Shown here: positions 1 to 9,424 of the stretch, one piece after another
How positions within the stretch are numbered: the first letter of the stretch is position 1
How the letters are laid out: each line of letters starts with the position of its first letter
From: Pseudomonadota bacterium
GTDB lineage: Bacteria; Pseudomonadota; Alphaproteobacteria; Rs-D84
NCBI GenBank assembly: GCA_023402015.1
Contig: JAEXCU010000013.1
Coordinates: forward strand, 62,001 to 126,000
Direction of reading: 5' to 3'
DNA length: 64,000 bases
Position numbers and translations under genes: made by a program
The notes under the pieces: generated by a model
What the model saw: only the letters and a program-made list of their open reading frames with translations
Told to the model about the DNA's origin: nothing
Databases searched by the model: none

Positions 1-1690
1 CCGGGAAATTCTTTTTATCCGTTTTTGCAAAACGATAAGAACAACCTTCGGCGGGTGTGGCCTCTAAATTATACAAATTACCGGTCTGTTCCTGGAAATT
101 GGCCAGGTTTTCGCGAATGAAATCCATTACGTCCAAAACCAATTTTTTACCCATTGGCGTGGCGATGTTTTCGCGATCATCGGTAAAGTTGCGAACCATT
201 TCGTTTGCGCCATTTACCCCGATTGTTGAAAAGTGATGATTCCAATCACCCAAATAACGTTTGGTAAATGGATACAGACCACGTTCCATATTCTTGCTGA
301 TTATATTGCGTTTGATTTCCAATTGGTCGCGGCCCAAATCCAACAGGCGTTTTAATTCGCGGAACAAACCTTCGCGGTCGCCTTTGTGAATATATCCCAG
401 GCGGGCCAGGTTCAGTGTGAATACACCAATGGAACCGGTTTTTTCCGCCGACCCAAATAAACCACCACCACGTTTTAATAATTCACGTACGTCCAAACGC
501 AAACGGCAACACATTGACCGAACGTCCGTCGGGTTCAGGTCCGAATTCAAGAAATTTTGGAAATTCGGAATTCCGTATTTTGCGGCCAAATCAAACAAAG
601 GCTTTACATTCGGGTGTTCCCATGGGAAATCTGGGGTAATGTTATATGTCGGAATTGGGAATGTAAACGGACGGCCCTGGGCATCGCCTTCGGTCATGAC
701 TTCCAGAAATGCCTTGTTAATAATGTCCATTTCCGCCTGTAAATCACCATATGTGAAATCTACGGCCTTTTTACCAACAAATGGGTGTTGATTTTTTAAA
801 TCTTCGGGACATGTCCAATCAAACGTAAAGTTAATAAATGGTGTTTGTGTTCCCCAACGGCATGGTACCGCGCAGTTAAATATTAATGTCTGCATTGCAT
901 TTTTAACATCTGCATATGTCAGATTGTCAATGCGTACATATGGTGCCAGGTATGTGTCCACGGACGAAAACGCCTGGGCGCCGGCAAATTCATTTTGCAA
1001 TGTCCCCAGGAAATTCACCATATGGGAAATTGCGGTTGCCATATGCTTGGCAGGTTCGCATTGCAAATAACCCGGAACGCCGTTAAATCCTTCGTACAAT
1101 AATTCACGCAGGGACCAACCGGCGCAGTATCCGGTTAACCATCCCAAATCATGAATGTGAACGGCTGCGTTTTTATGTGCCTCGGCAATTTCACGTGGAT
1201 ATAAATTCAACCAATATTCGGCCGTTACGCGTTCAGATGTGCGCAGAATCAGGCCGCCGATTGAATAACCGACATTTGCATTTTCCTTAATCCGCCAATT
1301 GGAACCACCGACATAACCTTCTATGACGTCAACCGCATCAACAGATGCATTGCGAATTTCTGTGCGTTTTTGACGGTAAATAATATAACTTTCTGCGGTT
1401 TTATATGCCCGTGCATCCATCAGGGTTTGAATAACAATATCCTGGATTGATTCCACAGACGGAACCTTGGTTGCGAATTGCGTGTCCAATTTGTCCAGAA
1501 CTGTCTGGGTAATTTTAACAACATCTTCTTCGGAAATTTCGCCTGTAACGTCCACGGCCCGTTTTATTGCGTTAAATATCTTTTTGGCATCAAAAGGAAC
1601 TGTTTCCCCGCTGCGCTTTTCCACAGCAACCATTTTGGTCGCCAGGGTTGGAATAATTTGTATTTTTGTTTCGTTTTCTGCCGTCGCCAT
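1..1690 (-). CDS. nrdD: Anaerobic (class III) ribonucleoside-triphosphate reductase, 3' end outside window
   Basis: Reading the reverse strand from the ATG at 1690 gives an open frame of about 563 codons that runs off the left edge. An ATP-cone lies at about residues 17-110 (motif VEKRSGETVPFD), followed by the NrdD core with the MEGxxGGSNWRIKENAN-like and HIHDLG segments. The enzyme makes deoxynucleotides without oxygen using a glycyl radical. The radical glycine and C-terminal zinc cysteines would lie left of the window, so they cannot be checked. The start is supported by a CGGAG Shine-Dalgarno just upstream. Two NrdR boxes lie immediately upstream. The activase NrdG is not in the window. 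Identification is firm; completeness is unknown. Confidence 0.93.
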   Translation of the reverse strand, partial: MATAENETKIQIIPTLATKMVAVEKRSGETVPFDAKKIFNAIKRAVDVTGEISEEDVVKITQTVLDKLDTQFATKVPSVESIQDIVIQTLMDARAYKTAESYIIYRQKRTEIRNASVDAVDVIEGYVGGSNWRIKENANVGYSIGGLILRTSERVTAEYWLNLYPREIAEAHKNAAVHIHDLGWLTGYCAGWSLRELLYEGFNGVPGYLQCEPAKHMATAISHMVNFLGTLQNEFAGAQAFSSVDTYLAPYVRIDNLTYADVKNAMQTLIFNCAVPCRWGTQTPFINFTFDWTCPEDLKNQHPFVGKKAVDFTYGDLQAEMDIINKAFLEVMTEGDAQGRPFTFPIPTYNITPDFPWEHPNVKPLFDLAAKYGIPNFQNFLNSDLNPTDVRSMCCRLRLDVRELLKRGGGLFGSAEKTGSIGVFTLNLARLGYIHKGDREGLFRELKRLLDLGRDQLEIKRNIISKNMERGLYPFTKRYLGDWNHHFSTIGVNGANEMVRNFTDDRENIATPMGKKLVLDVMDFIRENLANFQEQTGNLYNLEATPAEGCSYRFAKTDKKNFP

Positions 1691-1714
1691 CTTATTACTC
1701 CGAGATTCATAAAA

Positions 1715-1763
1715 ACACAAGATATAGTGGTTGTGTTGCTGATTTGATTACAATATATAGTTT
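1715..1763 (-). promoter_or_regulatory. Pair of NrdR boxes upstream of nrdD
   Basis: Two 16-bp sites match the NrdR consensus acaCwAtATaTwGtgt: 1715-1730 (14 of 16) and 1748-1763 (13 of 16). Their centres are 33 bp apart, about three helical turns, the arrangement NrdR needs for cooperative repression. They lie 25-73 bp upstream of the nrdD start. NrdR is the ATP-cone repressor of ribonucleotide reductase genes, so repression when dATP is high is the likely role. Confidence 0.75.
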
Positions 1764-2163
1764 TATATGATTTCTATCAACATATAAAAGATAAAAAAAT
1801 TTTCATTTTTTACTTTACTTTTAAAAAGGGGGATTTTCCGCTGGGTGGCGCCATATGCGATTCATTTAATATATTCACTAAATGCGTTTTTGTGTTAAAA
1901 ATTTATGCTTTTTTTACACAAAAATGATTCGGATTTTGTAAAAATTACAAAATATAGATTAAAAATTGCGAATCAGTATCTATATATTGACAAAATGATG
2001 TAAAAAAGGGCAACTTTGACAACTTTTCATCCCGGAATTTCTGTATTTAATCGCGAATCATATAATTAGGTTGTTTTTCCGCATTTAAAATTTATATAAT
2101 TGGGATATTCCAGGTTATGGTAATCTGGATTTTTGCTTAACTAAACACAAGAGTAATATCGTT
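1764..2163. other. AT-rich divergent intergenic region
   Basis: About 400 bp between nrdD and the acyl-CoA ligase. It is very AT-rich and holds a TTGACA at 2016-2021 and a TATAAT at 2061-2066, but these are too far apart to form one promoter. The heptamer GCGAATCA recurs at about 1970 and 2053, and GCGATTCA near 1858. No gene or clear RNA is visible; it presumably holds both divergent promoters. Confidence 0.4.
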
Positions 2164-3750
2164 ATGATGAAAAATATATACGACATGCTGCATGATGTTT
2201 GTTCCCAGAACAAAGACAGGATTTTCTTTGTCAGACAAAATGAAACATATGCAGATTTGTTAAGAAAAGTAAAACAGCGCGCCGTGGTATTGGCCAAACG
2301 GTTCGGCATTAAAAAGGGCGACACTGTTGCGATTCTGTCGGGGAACACACCTGATTTTATTCGTTCTTATTTTGCGATTGCGTCCCAGGGCGCGCGCGCA
2401 CTGATGTTGGACACCGGATTGTCGCAATCAGAACATCTGAATATGATGCAGCGCACAAATTGCAAATTGGTTCTGGCGCAAAAGTCGCACTTCATAGAAG
2501 GTGCGCCTGAAACATATGATATTGAAACCATTGATGACACGGATGAAAAAGATTTTGTTGTCGCAGATGTCGTTCGCGAAGATATTGCAATGTTATCGTT
2601 TACATCTGGTTCAACCGGCAATCCAAAAATTGTTGGATTAACGCACGACAATATATTATCACTGGCCGATGGCGCATTATTTTATAAACCAATTATTCAC
2701 CCCGGTTATACGTTTTATGGATTTTTACCGCTGTATCATATTTATGGTGTTGTGATTAATATCGTTGCACCGTTGGTTTTGCAGGGAAAATTACTGTTGC
2801 AGCCGATATTAAATCCGCGTGAATTTTTAAAAGATTTCCAGGAATACCGGCCCGAAGTAATTCCGGCTGTTCCCCGTATATGGGAAGCGTTTTATAAAAA
2901 AATCGTGGACGGCGCACGGGAAAAACATTCATGGACGTTGTTGCGTGTGATTGTTGCAATGCGGCATGTATTGCGTGCGGTGGGATTGGGATTTATTGTT
3001 GACCGCGCGTTAAAACCGATACATGACATTTTTGGTGGCAATACCAAGGTTTTGGTGTCGGCCGGTGCAACATTAAAACCCTCAATTCGTAAATTCTTTG
3101 AAAGAATGGGATTTGTTGTGGGGGATTGTTATGGCCTGACAGAAACAACGGGACCGGCCAACTTTAATTTTGCATTTCGTTTGCCAAATGGCGCCATGCA
3201 TTATGCCGGACCATTGCCGGGAAATGAAATTCAGATTCATGACCCTGACAAAGACGGTGTTGGCGAAATCTGGGTTCGTGGTAATTTGGTAATGCCCGGA
3301 TATATTAATAATGACCAGGCAAATGCCGATGCATTCCAAGACGGTTGGTTTAAAACTGGCGACATTGGTAAATTGGATAAATATGGTCGTCTGATTGTCA
3401 AAGGCCGTCAAAAACAGGTTATCGTTCTGGACAGTGGTAAAAATGTTTACCCCGATGAACTGGAAGACCTGTATTTGCAAAATGATGAAATTCTGGCGGC
3501 GGCGGTTTTTGAATATGTGATAAATGACAAAGTTGTGCCATTTGCCGTATTTCAGGTTAAACCGGGAACCAGTGTGGCCAAGGTTGCGATGTTGCTGAAA
3601 ACGTCCAATTTGAAAATTGCGCCGTATAAATGGGTAAAACATTTTGCAATAACCGAAGAAGAACTGCCCCAGACATCTGCGAAAAAGATTAAGCATTTTG
3701 TGGTGCGTGAAATGTTGGATTCTGGTGCGTTTACACGACCGGCAGATTAA
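2164..3750 (+). CDS. AMP-forming acyl-CoA ligase (ANL superfamily)
   Basis: A 528-residue adenylating enzyme. The phosphate-binding loop SFTSGSTGNPK is at about residue 145-155, the YGLTETTG motif at about 320, the TGD motif at about 398 and the hinge KGRQKQ at about 413. A central LLRVIVAMRHVLRAVGLGF insertion resembles that of long-chain fatty-acyl-CoA ligases. It probably activates a fatty acid to acyl-CoA via an acyl-adenylate at the membrane face. The conserved C-terminal lysine region (SAKKIKH) is present. It stands alone between nrdD and a coiled-coil gene, so the substrate is uncertain; an acyl-ACP or other carboxylate ligase is possible. The start could be either of the two ATGs at 2164/2167. 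Confidence 0.85.
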   Translation: MMKNIYDMLHDVCSQNKDRIFFVRQNETYADLLRKVKQRAVVLAKRFGIKKGDTVAILSGNTPDFIRSYFAIASQGARALMLDTGLSQSEHLNMMQRTNCKLVLAQKSHFIEGAPETYDIETIDDTDEKDFVVADVVREDIAMLSFTSGSTGNPKIVGLTHDNILSLADGALFYKPIIHPGYTFYGFLPLYHIYGVVINIVAPLVLQGKLLLQPILNPREFLKDFQEYRPEVIPAVPRIWEAFYKKIVDGAREKHSWTLLRVIVAMRHVLRAVGLGFIVDRALKPIHDIFGGNTKVLVSAGATLKPSIRKFFERMGFVVGDCYGLTETTGPANFNFAFRLPNGAMHYAGPLPGNEIQIHDPDKDGVGEIWVRGNLVMPGYINNDQANADAFQDGWFKTGDIGKLDKYGRLIVKGRQKQVIVLDSGKNVYPDELEDLYLQNDEILAAAVFEYVINDKVVPFAVFQVKPGTSVAKVAMLLKTSNLKIAPYKWVKHFAITEEELPQTSAKKIKHFVVREMLDSGAFTRPAD

Positions 3751-3764
3751 AGCACGTCGCCATG

Positions 3765-3804
3765 CGGCATTTCCGGTTTTATTGAAATAAAACCGGAAAT
3801 GCCG
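3765..3804 (+). terminator. Long perfect hairpin after the acyl-CoA ligase
   Basis: A 19-bp near-perfect palindrome (arms CGGCATTTCCGGTTTTATT and its complement, 2-nt centre) starts 14 bp after the stop codon. There is no T-run, so it may act as a transcript 3'-end stabiliser as much as a terminator. Confidence 0.5.
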
Positions 3805-3866
3805 TGCGGCGGCCGGATAAATTGCAAAATAATTCACGAAAAAGGGTTTATATGGGCGTTGTGGAC

Positions 3867-3894
3867 TTGACAAAAAGATAAAAAGTATTATATT
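3867..3894 (+). promoter_or_regulatory. Sigma70-type promoter for the coiled-coil gene
   Basis: TTGACA at 3867-3872, 16-bp spacer, TATATT at 3889-3894, then an AAGGGG ribosome-binding site and ATG at 3916. The untranslated leader would be very short. Confidence 0.55.
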
Positions 3895-3915
3895 AATTAC
3901 AGCAAGGGGTTTAAA

Positions 3916-4476
3916 ATGACGAAAAAGACCAATCCGGCAATTTTTTATATTTTGAAATCACTGGTTGACAGACAGGTGCCCGAACTGCGCCAGCAGGTTC
4001 ATAATGGCGCCGTTGCATCCCAGAATATTTCCGTTTTAAAAGACCAGGTGGCATCTTTGGCGCAATATGCCGCAACCAATCGTCATGACCGCGAGGCCGT
4101 CCAAGACGCAGAAACTGACATGGATGCATGTGAACGTGAAATCAGTTATTTGACGGAACAGGTAAATCAGGCCCAGAATGCCAAGAATCAATTGAACGAC
4201 GCACGAAAATTTAACACATTGTTTGAAAAAGAAATTGTTATGCCCGCAGTCAAAGCACACGAAATTAACGAATTAAATGCACAATATAAACGCCTGGATC
4301 GCGAGGTTGGCGATATTGAATGCATGTATTACACCCAACGCAATTATGTAGAAGATATCCAGGCGGAACCGGAATCGCCCGAACGTGCCGTATTGGCAAA
4401 TTATTACGAAAAACTGAATAAAAAGCGCGAAGAACTGAATCGTTTGGCGCAATATATTCGTGTTTTGCAACGATAA
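3916..4476 (+). CDS. Hypothetical coiled-coil protein
   Basis: A 186-residue protein without signal peptide or membrane segment. From about residue 15 to the end it is rich in Glu, Gln, Asn, Lys and Arg with heptad-like spacing of Leu, Ile and Val, so a long helical coiled coil is expected. No catalytic motif is visible. The start is supported by AAGGGG 10 bases upstream and by the promoter at 3867. It is a single-gene unit ending in a terminator at 4496. I do not recognise the family; a cytoplasmic structural or scaffolding role is only a guess. Confidence 0.7.
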   Translation: MTKKTNPAIFYILKSLVDRQVPELRQQVHNGAVASQNISVLKDQVASLAQYAATNRHDREAVQDAETDMDACEREISYLTEQVNQAQNAKNQLNDARKFNTLFEKEIVMPAVKAHEINELNAQYKRLDREVGDIECMYYTQRNYVEDIQAEPESPERAVLANYYEKLNKKREELNRLAQYIRVLQR

Positions 4477-4495
4477 TTGGGTTGCACAATATTAC

Positions 4496-4521
4496 GGGGC
4501 CATAATGTGGCCCCCTTTTTT
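4496..4521. terminator. Bidirectional rho-independent terminator
   Basis: Stem GGGGCCA/TGGCCCC with loop TAATG, followed by CTTTTTT. It separates the + strand coiled-coil gene from the convergent secreted-protein gene. Confidence 0.8.
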
Positions 4522-5761
4522 ATTTGCAAACGGCGGTGTATGGTGGCACGGAACGTTCTGTATCAATTTCCCCATCACCGCAATCCAGACAATTAAATTT
4601 GCGGTTTTGTGAATGATGCCGGTCCAATGGTATGAATTTGCCGGCCAAATCACTGACGTTGGATACATATGAAAAACTGGGAAAACCAAAATAAAACGCG
4701 CGGGAACGACCACTGCAATCGCGGGTGCGACCGGGATAACAATTTGGATTATTTATTTGCGACGGGTCGGGTATGCAATACGAAACACACGTTTGGGCAT
4801 CTGTTATCATTTTTTCGCAATCGGTGCACGAAGACTGTGGAACGCGCAATGTGGCCCCAATCGCGCCATAAATTGCCCCTGTTGTTATATTTGTGCATTT
4901 TTTGACGTCTTCGGTTTTCGTTGGATCGGCAACGCATTCCCATTCCAATGTATTATAATTTAAACGTGCAATCATGTTATCTGGGCATGTTTTTGCGGGG
5001 AACGGATTGATGCATTCCCAAACACTGTCCACCAAGACGGCGGTTTGTTGTTCTGCGCATAATGGTTTGCGCGATTCATCGGCCACGCATTCTAATAAAT
5101 CAGAATCCCAAATCATATCGCCGCCACAATTGGTTTTGGTATTATATCCCAGACACTGCCACCGGCCAAAGCGATATGTTTTAACCGTACCAGCGGGGCA
5201 TATAACGTCGGGTGATATGGGCGTGGTAAATACGGTTTGGGAATCTGGAACCTCGTACTGGGTCATATAAATTAATTGGCCGTTGGTTAATTCCAATTCG
5301 GATATTATTGTTTTGGGGACGCTGCGCTTGTCGCTGGTGCCGCCGGATACAATTTGGCCGTCCATAAATATTCCAAACGTGCCGGCATCGGAATAATATT
5401 GTTCTAAAACTTCCATCATATTATTAAAATCCGCGTCCGCCAGGGCGCCGGTTGCGGTTATTATATAACTGGCATCTGGTTTTTTATTTCGCACAATTTC
5501 ACATTTTGTTTTTGCACCACCGGCGTTCAGGCAAATTGTATTACTGGTGATATTATTTTGTGCGATACAGATGTCGTTAAAATCGGTACCCTTAATCTGG
5601 GCATTGTGCATTGCCGCCGTGCATTCCGCAACACCGCGTAAATCAGAACGATTTATGGCATATTCTGTTTCTTGTTCGGGGATGCGCTGGCTGGGGCTGC
5701 TGATCATATAATAACCCGCCATAAATATTGCAACCAAAACTATGATAAAAATATTCATCAT
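4520..5761 (-). CDS. Membrane-anchored cysteine-rich exported protein, unknown function
   Basis: A 413-residue protein. Residues about 3-20 are one hydrophobic segment (FIIVLVAIFMAGYYMI) with no lipobox, so it is probably an N-terminal anchor or pilin-like leader. The rest is periplasmic in character and holds more than 20 cysteines, several as CxxC or CxDC (CTDCEK, CLDCGDG), as in disulfide-rich secreted domains. The first half (about 45-170) resembles pilin-like or PilV/shufflon-type folds only loosely. AAGGGGG precedes the tandem ATGs. No partner gene is adjacent: lptE is divergent. A surface appendage or adhesin component is possible, but this is inference. Confidence 0.6.
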   Translation of the reverse strand: MMNIFIIVLVAIFMAGYYMISSPSQRIPEQETEYAINRSDLRGVAECTAAMHNAQIKGTDFNDICIAQNNITSNTICLNAGGAKTKCEIVRNKKPDASYIITATGALADADFNNMMEVLEQYYSDAGTFGIFMDGQIVSGGTSDKRSVPKTIISELELTNGQLIYMTQYEVPDSQTVFTTPISPDVICPAGTVKTYRFGRWQCLGYNTKTNCGGDMIWDSDLLECVADESRKPLCAEQQTAVLVDSVWECINPFPAKTCPDNMIARLNYNTLEWECVADPTKTEDVKKCTNITTGAIYGAIGATLRVPQSSCTDCEKMITDAQTCVSYCIPDPSQINNPNCYPGRTRDCSGRSRAFYFGFPSFSYVSNVSDLAGKFIPLDRHHSQNRKFNCLDCGDGEIDTERSVPPYTAVCK

Positions 5762-5849
5762 TCCCCCTTGCGATTTATTAAAAGTCTAGGTAATATAAGG
5801 ATAAAATGCAATAGGAAAACTGATTGCAAAAATAAAAAATGGCCAATAA

Positions 5850-6332
5850 ATGAAAAAATATCTTCTGATTTTATCGCTTCTGGTTTTTACTGCGTGCGGT
5901 TTTCAACCAATGTTCACCGGCCAGGATACGGATATTTACGTTCCACCAATAAATGGTATTAATGGTATTGATTTGCGCAATGCGCTAAATGCAAAATTCG
6001 GTGGCCAGCGTGATGCAACCGCGCCGTATACTTTAACGGTCAGTTTGGCCACACCAATCACCCGGTACAAGGCACTGGAACGTACCGGCGACGCAACATG
6101 GCAACAAATCGTCTTAAATGCAAATTACACATTGACCCATAATGGCGAACAAATCGCATCAGGCACAGAAACGGCGTCGGAATCTTATACATTTGTGCGG
6201 TATCTGGTGGCGGCGAATGCGTCGTATAATAATGCGGTTCAAAATACGATTAAGGTTTTGGCCGATAAAATTGGAACACGTGCAATCGCAGAAACGCGTC
6301 AGTATTCAATCGGGAACGATGATAACAAATGA
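5850..6332 (+). CDS. lptE: LPS-assembly lipoprotein LptE
   Basis: A 160-residue lipoprotein with signal peptide and lipobox FTAC (Cys16), followed by GFQPM, typical of alphaproteobacterial LptE. It plugs the LptD barrel and helps insert lipopolysaccharide into the outer leaflet of the outer membrane. The stop overlaps the start of holA (ATGA), and lptE-holA is a classic bacterial gene pair. It is usual length for the family. The usual upstream neighbour leuS is absent here. Confidence 0.85.
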   Translation: MKKYLLILSLLVFTACGFQPMFTGQDTDIYVPPINGINGIDLRNALNAKFGGQRDATAPYTLTVSLATPITRYKALERTGDATWQQIVLNANYTLTHNGEQIASGTETASESYTFVRYLVAANASYNNAVQNTIKVLADKIGTRAIAETRQYSIGNDDNK

Positions 6333-7318
6333 AATGGAAAGAAACAGATTTTGGAAATGGAATTGAATCCATTCGGGCTGTTTTAATTTATGGCCCTGAT
6401 GCTGGCCAGGTTGATGAATACTGTGATAGGGCGGTTGAAAAATTACAAATTGACCGGGATAATTTATTTGCGCTGGATTCTGATGAACTGCGTGAAAAAC
6501 AGGATGCGTTATTTGCAGAAAGTTGCAGTCCATCCATGTTTGGTGGTCGGAAATTGGTTATAATTTCTGGTGCAACTGACGGGTGTGCACGACAAATTTC
6601 TGATTTGGTTGAACATCCCGGATTATGCGCGACGGTAATTGTTGCCGCGGGTGATTTGCGCGCGGGTGGTTCTTTGCGTTCATTATTTGAAGGTGGCGAC
6701 AAAGTTGCCGCATTACCGTGTTATACCGATGATGCGCGGACTTTGGCGACCCTGATACGCAAAGAATTATCGGCAGATGCGGGAATTCAACAAATCACAC
6801 CCGACGCCATGGCGTATATGACATCGCACCTGGGTGGCGACCGTGGAATTACACGTGGTTTTTTAACAAAGATTGCATTGTATGTTGATGATAAAAAAAT
6901 CGTAGAACTGGAAGACGTTGAAAAATGTCTGCCTGATACCGGTGCGGCGGATATGGATGATTTTTTATATTCTTTGACCGCCGGTCATATTCAACAGACG
7001 ATGATGGCCCTGGACAGATTGTTATATGACAATGCGGAACCAAACATGTTGGTTCGGATGCTGGACGGACATTTTAAAAAATTATTAACCGCCGTGGTTG
7101 AGGGGCAATTGCCGCGGCTGTTTTGGAAAGTGGCTGAAAAATTTAATCATGCCATTAAAATTTGGCCGGAATCTGAAATAACCGCCGTGTTGGTACGATT
7201 AAATGAATTGGAAAAACAATTACGCACAACCGGCATGCCGGGCGAGGTTTTATTACGTGATTTTTCATTAAAGTTGGCCGTACGCGCGGCAAAATTATCA
7301 ATCAGGAGAAGAAATTAA
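6329..7318 (+). CDS. holA: DNA polymerase III delta subunit
   Basis: A 329-residue protein of normal HolA length. The N-terminal AAA+-like domain carries IESIRAVLIYGPDAG at about residue 10-24, a degenerate P-loop as expected for delta. HolA opens the beta clamp as part of the clamp loader. It overlaps lptE by 4 bases and map by one (TAATG), so lptE-holA-map are translated as one unit. Confidence 0.9.
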   Translation: MKWKETDFGNGIESIRAVLIYGPDAGQVDEYCDRAVEKLQIDRDNLFALDSDELREKQDALFAESCSPSMFGGRKLVIISGATDGCARQISDLVEHPGLCATVIVAAGDLRAGGSLRSLFEGGDKVAALPCYTDDARTLATLIRKELSADAGIQQITPDAMAYMTSHLGGDRGITRGFLTKIALYVDDKKIVELEDVEKCLPDTGAADMDDFLYSLTAGHIQQTMMALDRLLYDNAEPNMLVRMLDGHFKKLLTAVVEGQLPRLFWKVAEKFNHAIKIWPESEITAVLVRLNELEKQLRTTGMPGEVLLRDFSLKLAVRAAKLSIRRRN

Positions 7319-8082
7319 TGTTATCATCTGTTTATGCACCCAAAGATTTTAAACGTCTGCGTGTGGTTGGCGATTTGGTTGCGCGCTGTTTTGATTATAT
7401 TTCCCCGCATATTGTCGCGGGTACGTCCACCGGCCAAATTGACCGCATGGTTGCAGAATTTTTGCGTCAAAACGGTGCACGTTCGTCAGATTTGGGATAC
7501 CAGGGTTATCCAAAAAGTATTTGCACATCTGTCAATGATGTTATCGTTCATGGTATCCCCAGTGATGATGTTATATTAAAAGACGGTGATATTGTAAACG
7601 TTGACCTGACCGCCGAGTACAAGGGTTTTCATGGTGATGCATCACGAATGTTTATGATTGGTCGTGTTTCACCCCAGGCGCGTAAATTGGTACAAACATG
7701 CCAGGATGCATTGAATGCTGCCATTTCTATCTGCGCACCAGGCGTGCCGTTGTCTGAAATTGGCCGTACGATTGAATCCGTGGTTAATCCGCATGGTTTT
7801 TCAATATCGCGCGATTTTGTTGGTCATGGTATTGGCAAAGTTATGCATGATGACCCACAAATTTATCATTTTTATGACAGGCATTGGGACCGGGTAAAAA
7901 TGGTTCCAGGATTGGTATTTACAATTGAACCAATGATTAATACCGGCCGCCCCGAATGCAAAATTGATGCAGATGGTTGGACGGCACGTACGATTGACGG
8001 TGGATTATCTGCGCAATGGGAACATACAATTGGAATTACCGAAGACGGCGCAATAATCTTTACAGAACCAATGATGCAATAA
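7318..8082 (+). CDS. map: Methionine aminopeptidase type I
   Basis: A 254-residue cytoplasmic metalloenzyme that removes the initiator methionine. The metal ligands are visible: Asp in VNVDLTAEY, Asp in GDASRMF, His in GHGIGKVMHDDP, Glu in TIEPMI and Glu in WEHTIGITEDG. It has no zinc-finger or SH3 extension, so it is type Ia. It starts within the holA stop codon (TAATG) and has a GGAGAAG ribosome-binding site. Confidence 0.95.
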   Translation: MLSSVYAPKDFKRLRVVGDLVARCFDYISPHIVAGTSTGQIDRMVAEFLRQNGARSSDLGYQGYPKSICTSVNDVIVHGIPSDDVILKDGDIVNVDLTAEYKGFHGDASRMFMIGRVSPQARKLVQTCQDALNAAISICAPGVPLSEIGRTIESVVNPHGFSISRDFVGHGIGKVMHDDPQIYHFYDRHWDRVKMVPGLVFTIEPMINTGRPECKIDADGWTARTIDGGLSAQWEHTIGITEDGAIIFTEPMMQ

Positions 8083-8100
8083 TTTACACGGGCAACAATA

Positions 8101-8781
8101 TTGAAAACACCAGATTTATCTTTTCGCATCGGACATCGTGAAAGATTAAGACAAAAATTTCTGGATGATCAATTGGCGGATTATGAATTGCTGGAATTAT
8201 TATTAAGTTTCGCAATTCCCAGACGTGATGTTCGTCCGCTGGCACGTGGACTGATGGCAAAATTCGGTGGAATTCATCAGGTGTTAACGGCGCCAATTGA
8301 AGAATTAATGAAATATGACGGCGTCGGTAAAAATACCGCGATATTTATCAAGGCAATTCACAAAACAATGTTGCTGGGTTATAAAGCATGTTTGGATAAA
8401 AGACCTGTTTTTCATGATGAAAAGATTTTAACCAATTATTGCAAAATGTTATTATCCGGCAAACAAAAGGAAGAATTTCATGTCCTTTATTTGGGTGCGG
8501 ATTTACGTTTGTTGCACCACGATTTACACAGTGTTGGAACCGTGGACAGTTCAGCCGTCTATCCACGTGAAATTTTGAAACGCGCATTGGATGTCGGTGC
8601 ACGCAGTGTCGTTTTATTGCATAATCATCCGACACCATGTACTTCTTTTTCAACCGAGGATATTGAAATCACGGACAAAATCAAAGAAATATTGGAAAAG
8701 GTTGAAATTCGTTTGCACGATCATTACGTGGTATCTGGTGGTTTGATTTATTCTGCGCGCAATATGTTCTTGTTAAAATAA
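8101..8781 (+). CDS. radC: RadC-family JAMM protein
   Basis: A 226-residue protein with the RadC layout: an N-terminal helix-hairpin-helix region (about 20-90, motif YDGVGKNTA) and a C-terminal MPN/JAMM domain with GTVDSSAVYPREI and HNHPTPCTSFSTED. The function of RadC is unclear despite its name; it is often linked to mobile DNA and natural transformation. The only suitable start is TTG at 8101, after a weak ribosome-binding site, 18 bp downstream of map. Its last 9 bp overlap the convergent gene. Confidence 0.88.
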   Translation: MKTPDLSFRIGHRERLRQKFLDDQLADYELLELLLSFAIPRRDVRPLARGLMAKFGGIHQVLTAPIEELMKYDGVGKNTAIFIKAIHKTMLLGYKACLDKRPVFHDEKILTNYCKMLLSGKQKEEFHVLYLGADLRLLHHDLHSVGTVDSSAVYPREILKRALDVGARSVVLLHNHPTPCTSFSTEDIEITDKIKEILEKVEIRLHDHYVVSGGLIYSARNMFLLK

Positions 8782-9414
8782 ATCTGATACATCGCATACT
8801 ACCTTTAACTGGCGCGTGCTGATGGGTTGCAGTTTGTTTTTCACAATTGTATAAACAGTTTCTGTGGCCATCGTGGGGGTTGTCCACGATTCTTGCCATG
8901 GGCGTGAAATTTTTACCACACGAAAATCAGGCCGGAATGCAAATTGTAATTTTTGCAATGCGCATTCTGCGCCCTGGGTGGTTCTGAATCCGTCCGGGGT
9001 TATGTCAATGTATGTGCCATTATTGTTTATTGCAATCTGATATTGGTCATAATAATGGTCTGTTCCATTTTCATGTCGTGTGCGTATTATTCTGTCAGGT
9101 CGCCCGTCATGGTTAATGTCGCGGTTAAAAGCATCCATGCGTGCAACACCGGCGCCAAATTCATTTAATTCGTATTGTTCCGAATAATCCGGATTTATCA
9201 GGCCGTCTGATTCCGTTTTATTGGTTGGTGCCGGTTGGTTCGTTGTATTTGTTGCATTAATCGTTGGCGATTCCACGTTGTTCGTACGATGAATTTGCGG
9301 TGTTTTTCCCGCAATCAACATGTATCCCAACACGCCAATAACCACCAGCATTATTACCAATAACACTGTCAGACCTGTGGCCCCACGTTGTGATTTATAT
9401 AATTGCGTTGTCAT
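8773..9414 (-). CDS. Membrane-anchored hypothetical protein with a calcium-loop-like motif
   Basis: A 213-residue protein with one transmembrane segment (about 16-36) after a short basic N-terminus, then a Thr/Asn/Pro-rich linker (about 40-70) and a periplasmic domain. Within it DINHDGRPD fits a DxDxDG calcium-binding loop as in EF-hand or thrombospondin-type-3 repeats. Two cysteines in the C-terminal half could form a disulfide. It lies 11 bp downstream of the next gene on the same strand, so the two are probably co-transcribed. Function unknown. Confidence 0.6.
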   Translation of the reverse strand: MTTQLYKSQRGATGLTVLLVIMLVVIGVLGYMLIAGKTPQIHRTNNVESPTINATNTTNQPAPTNKTESDGLINPDYSEQYELNEFGAGVARMDAFNRDINHDGRPDRIIRTRHENGTDHYYDQYQIAINNNGTYIDITPDGFRTTQGAECALQKLQFAFRPDFRVVKISRPWQESWTTPTMATETVYTIVKNKLQPISTRQLKVVCDVSDLF

Positions 9415-9424
9415 CTTTATCGCC

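Noticed and set aside
3082..3873. 263-residue minus-strand frame opposite the acyl-CoA ligase
   Set aside because: Antisense to conserved motifs of the ligase and rich in Phe, Ile and Asn typical of antisense translation.
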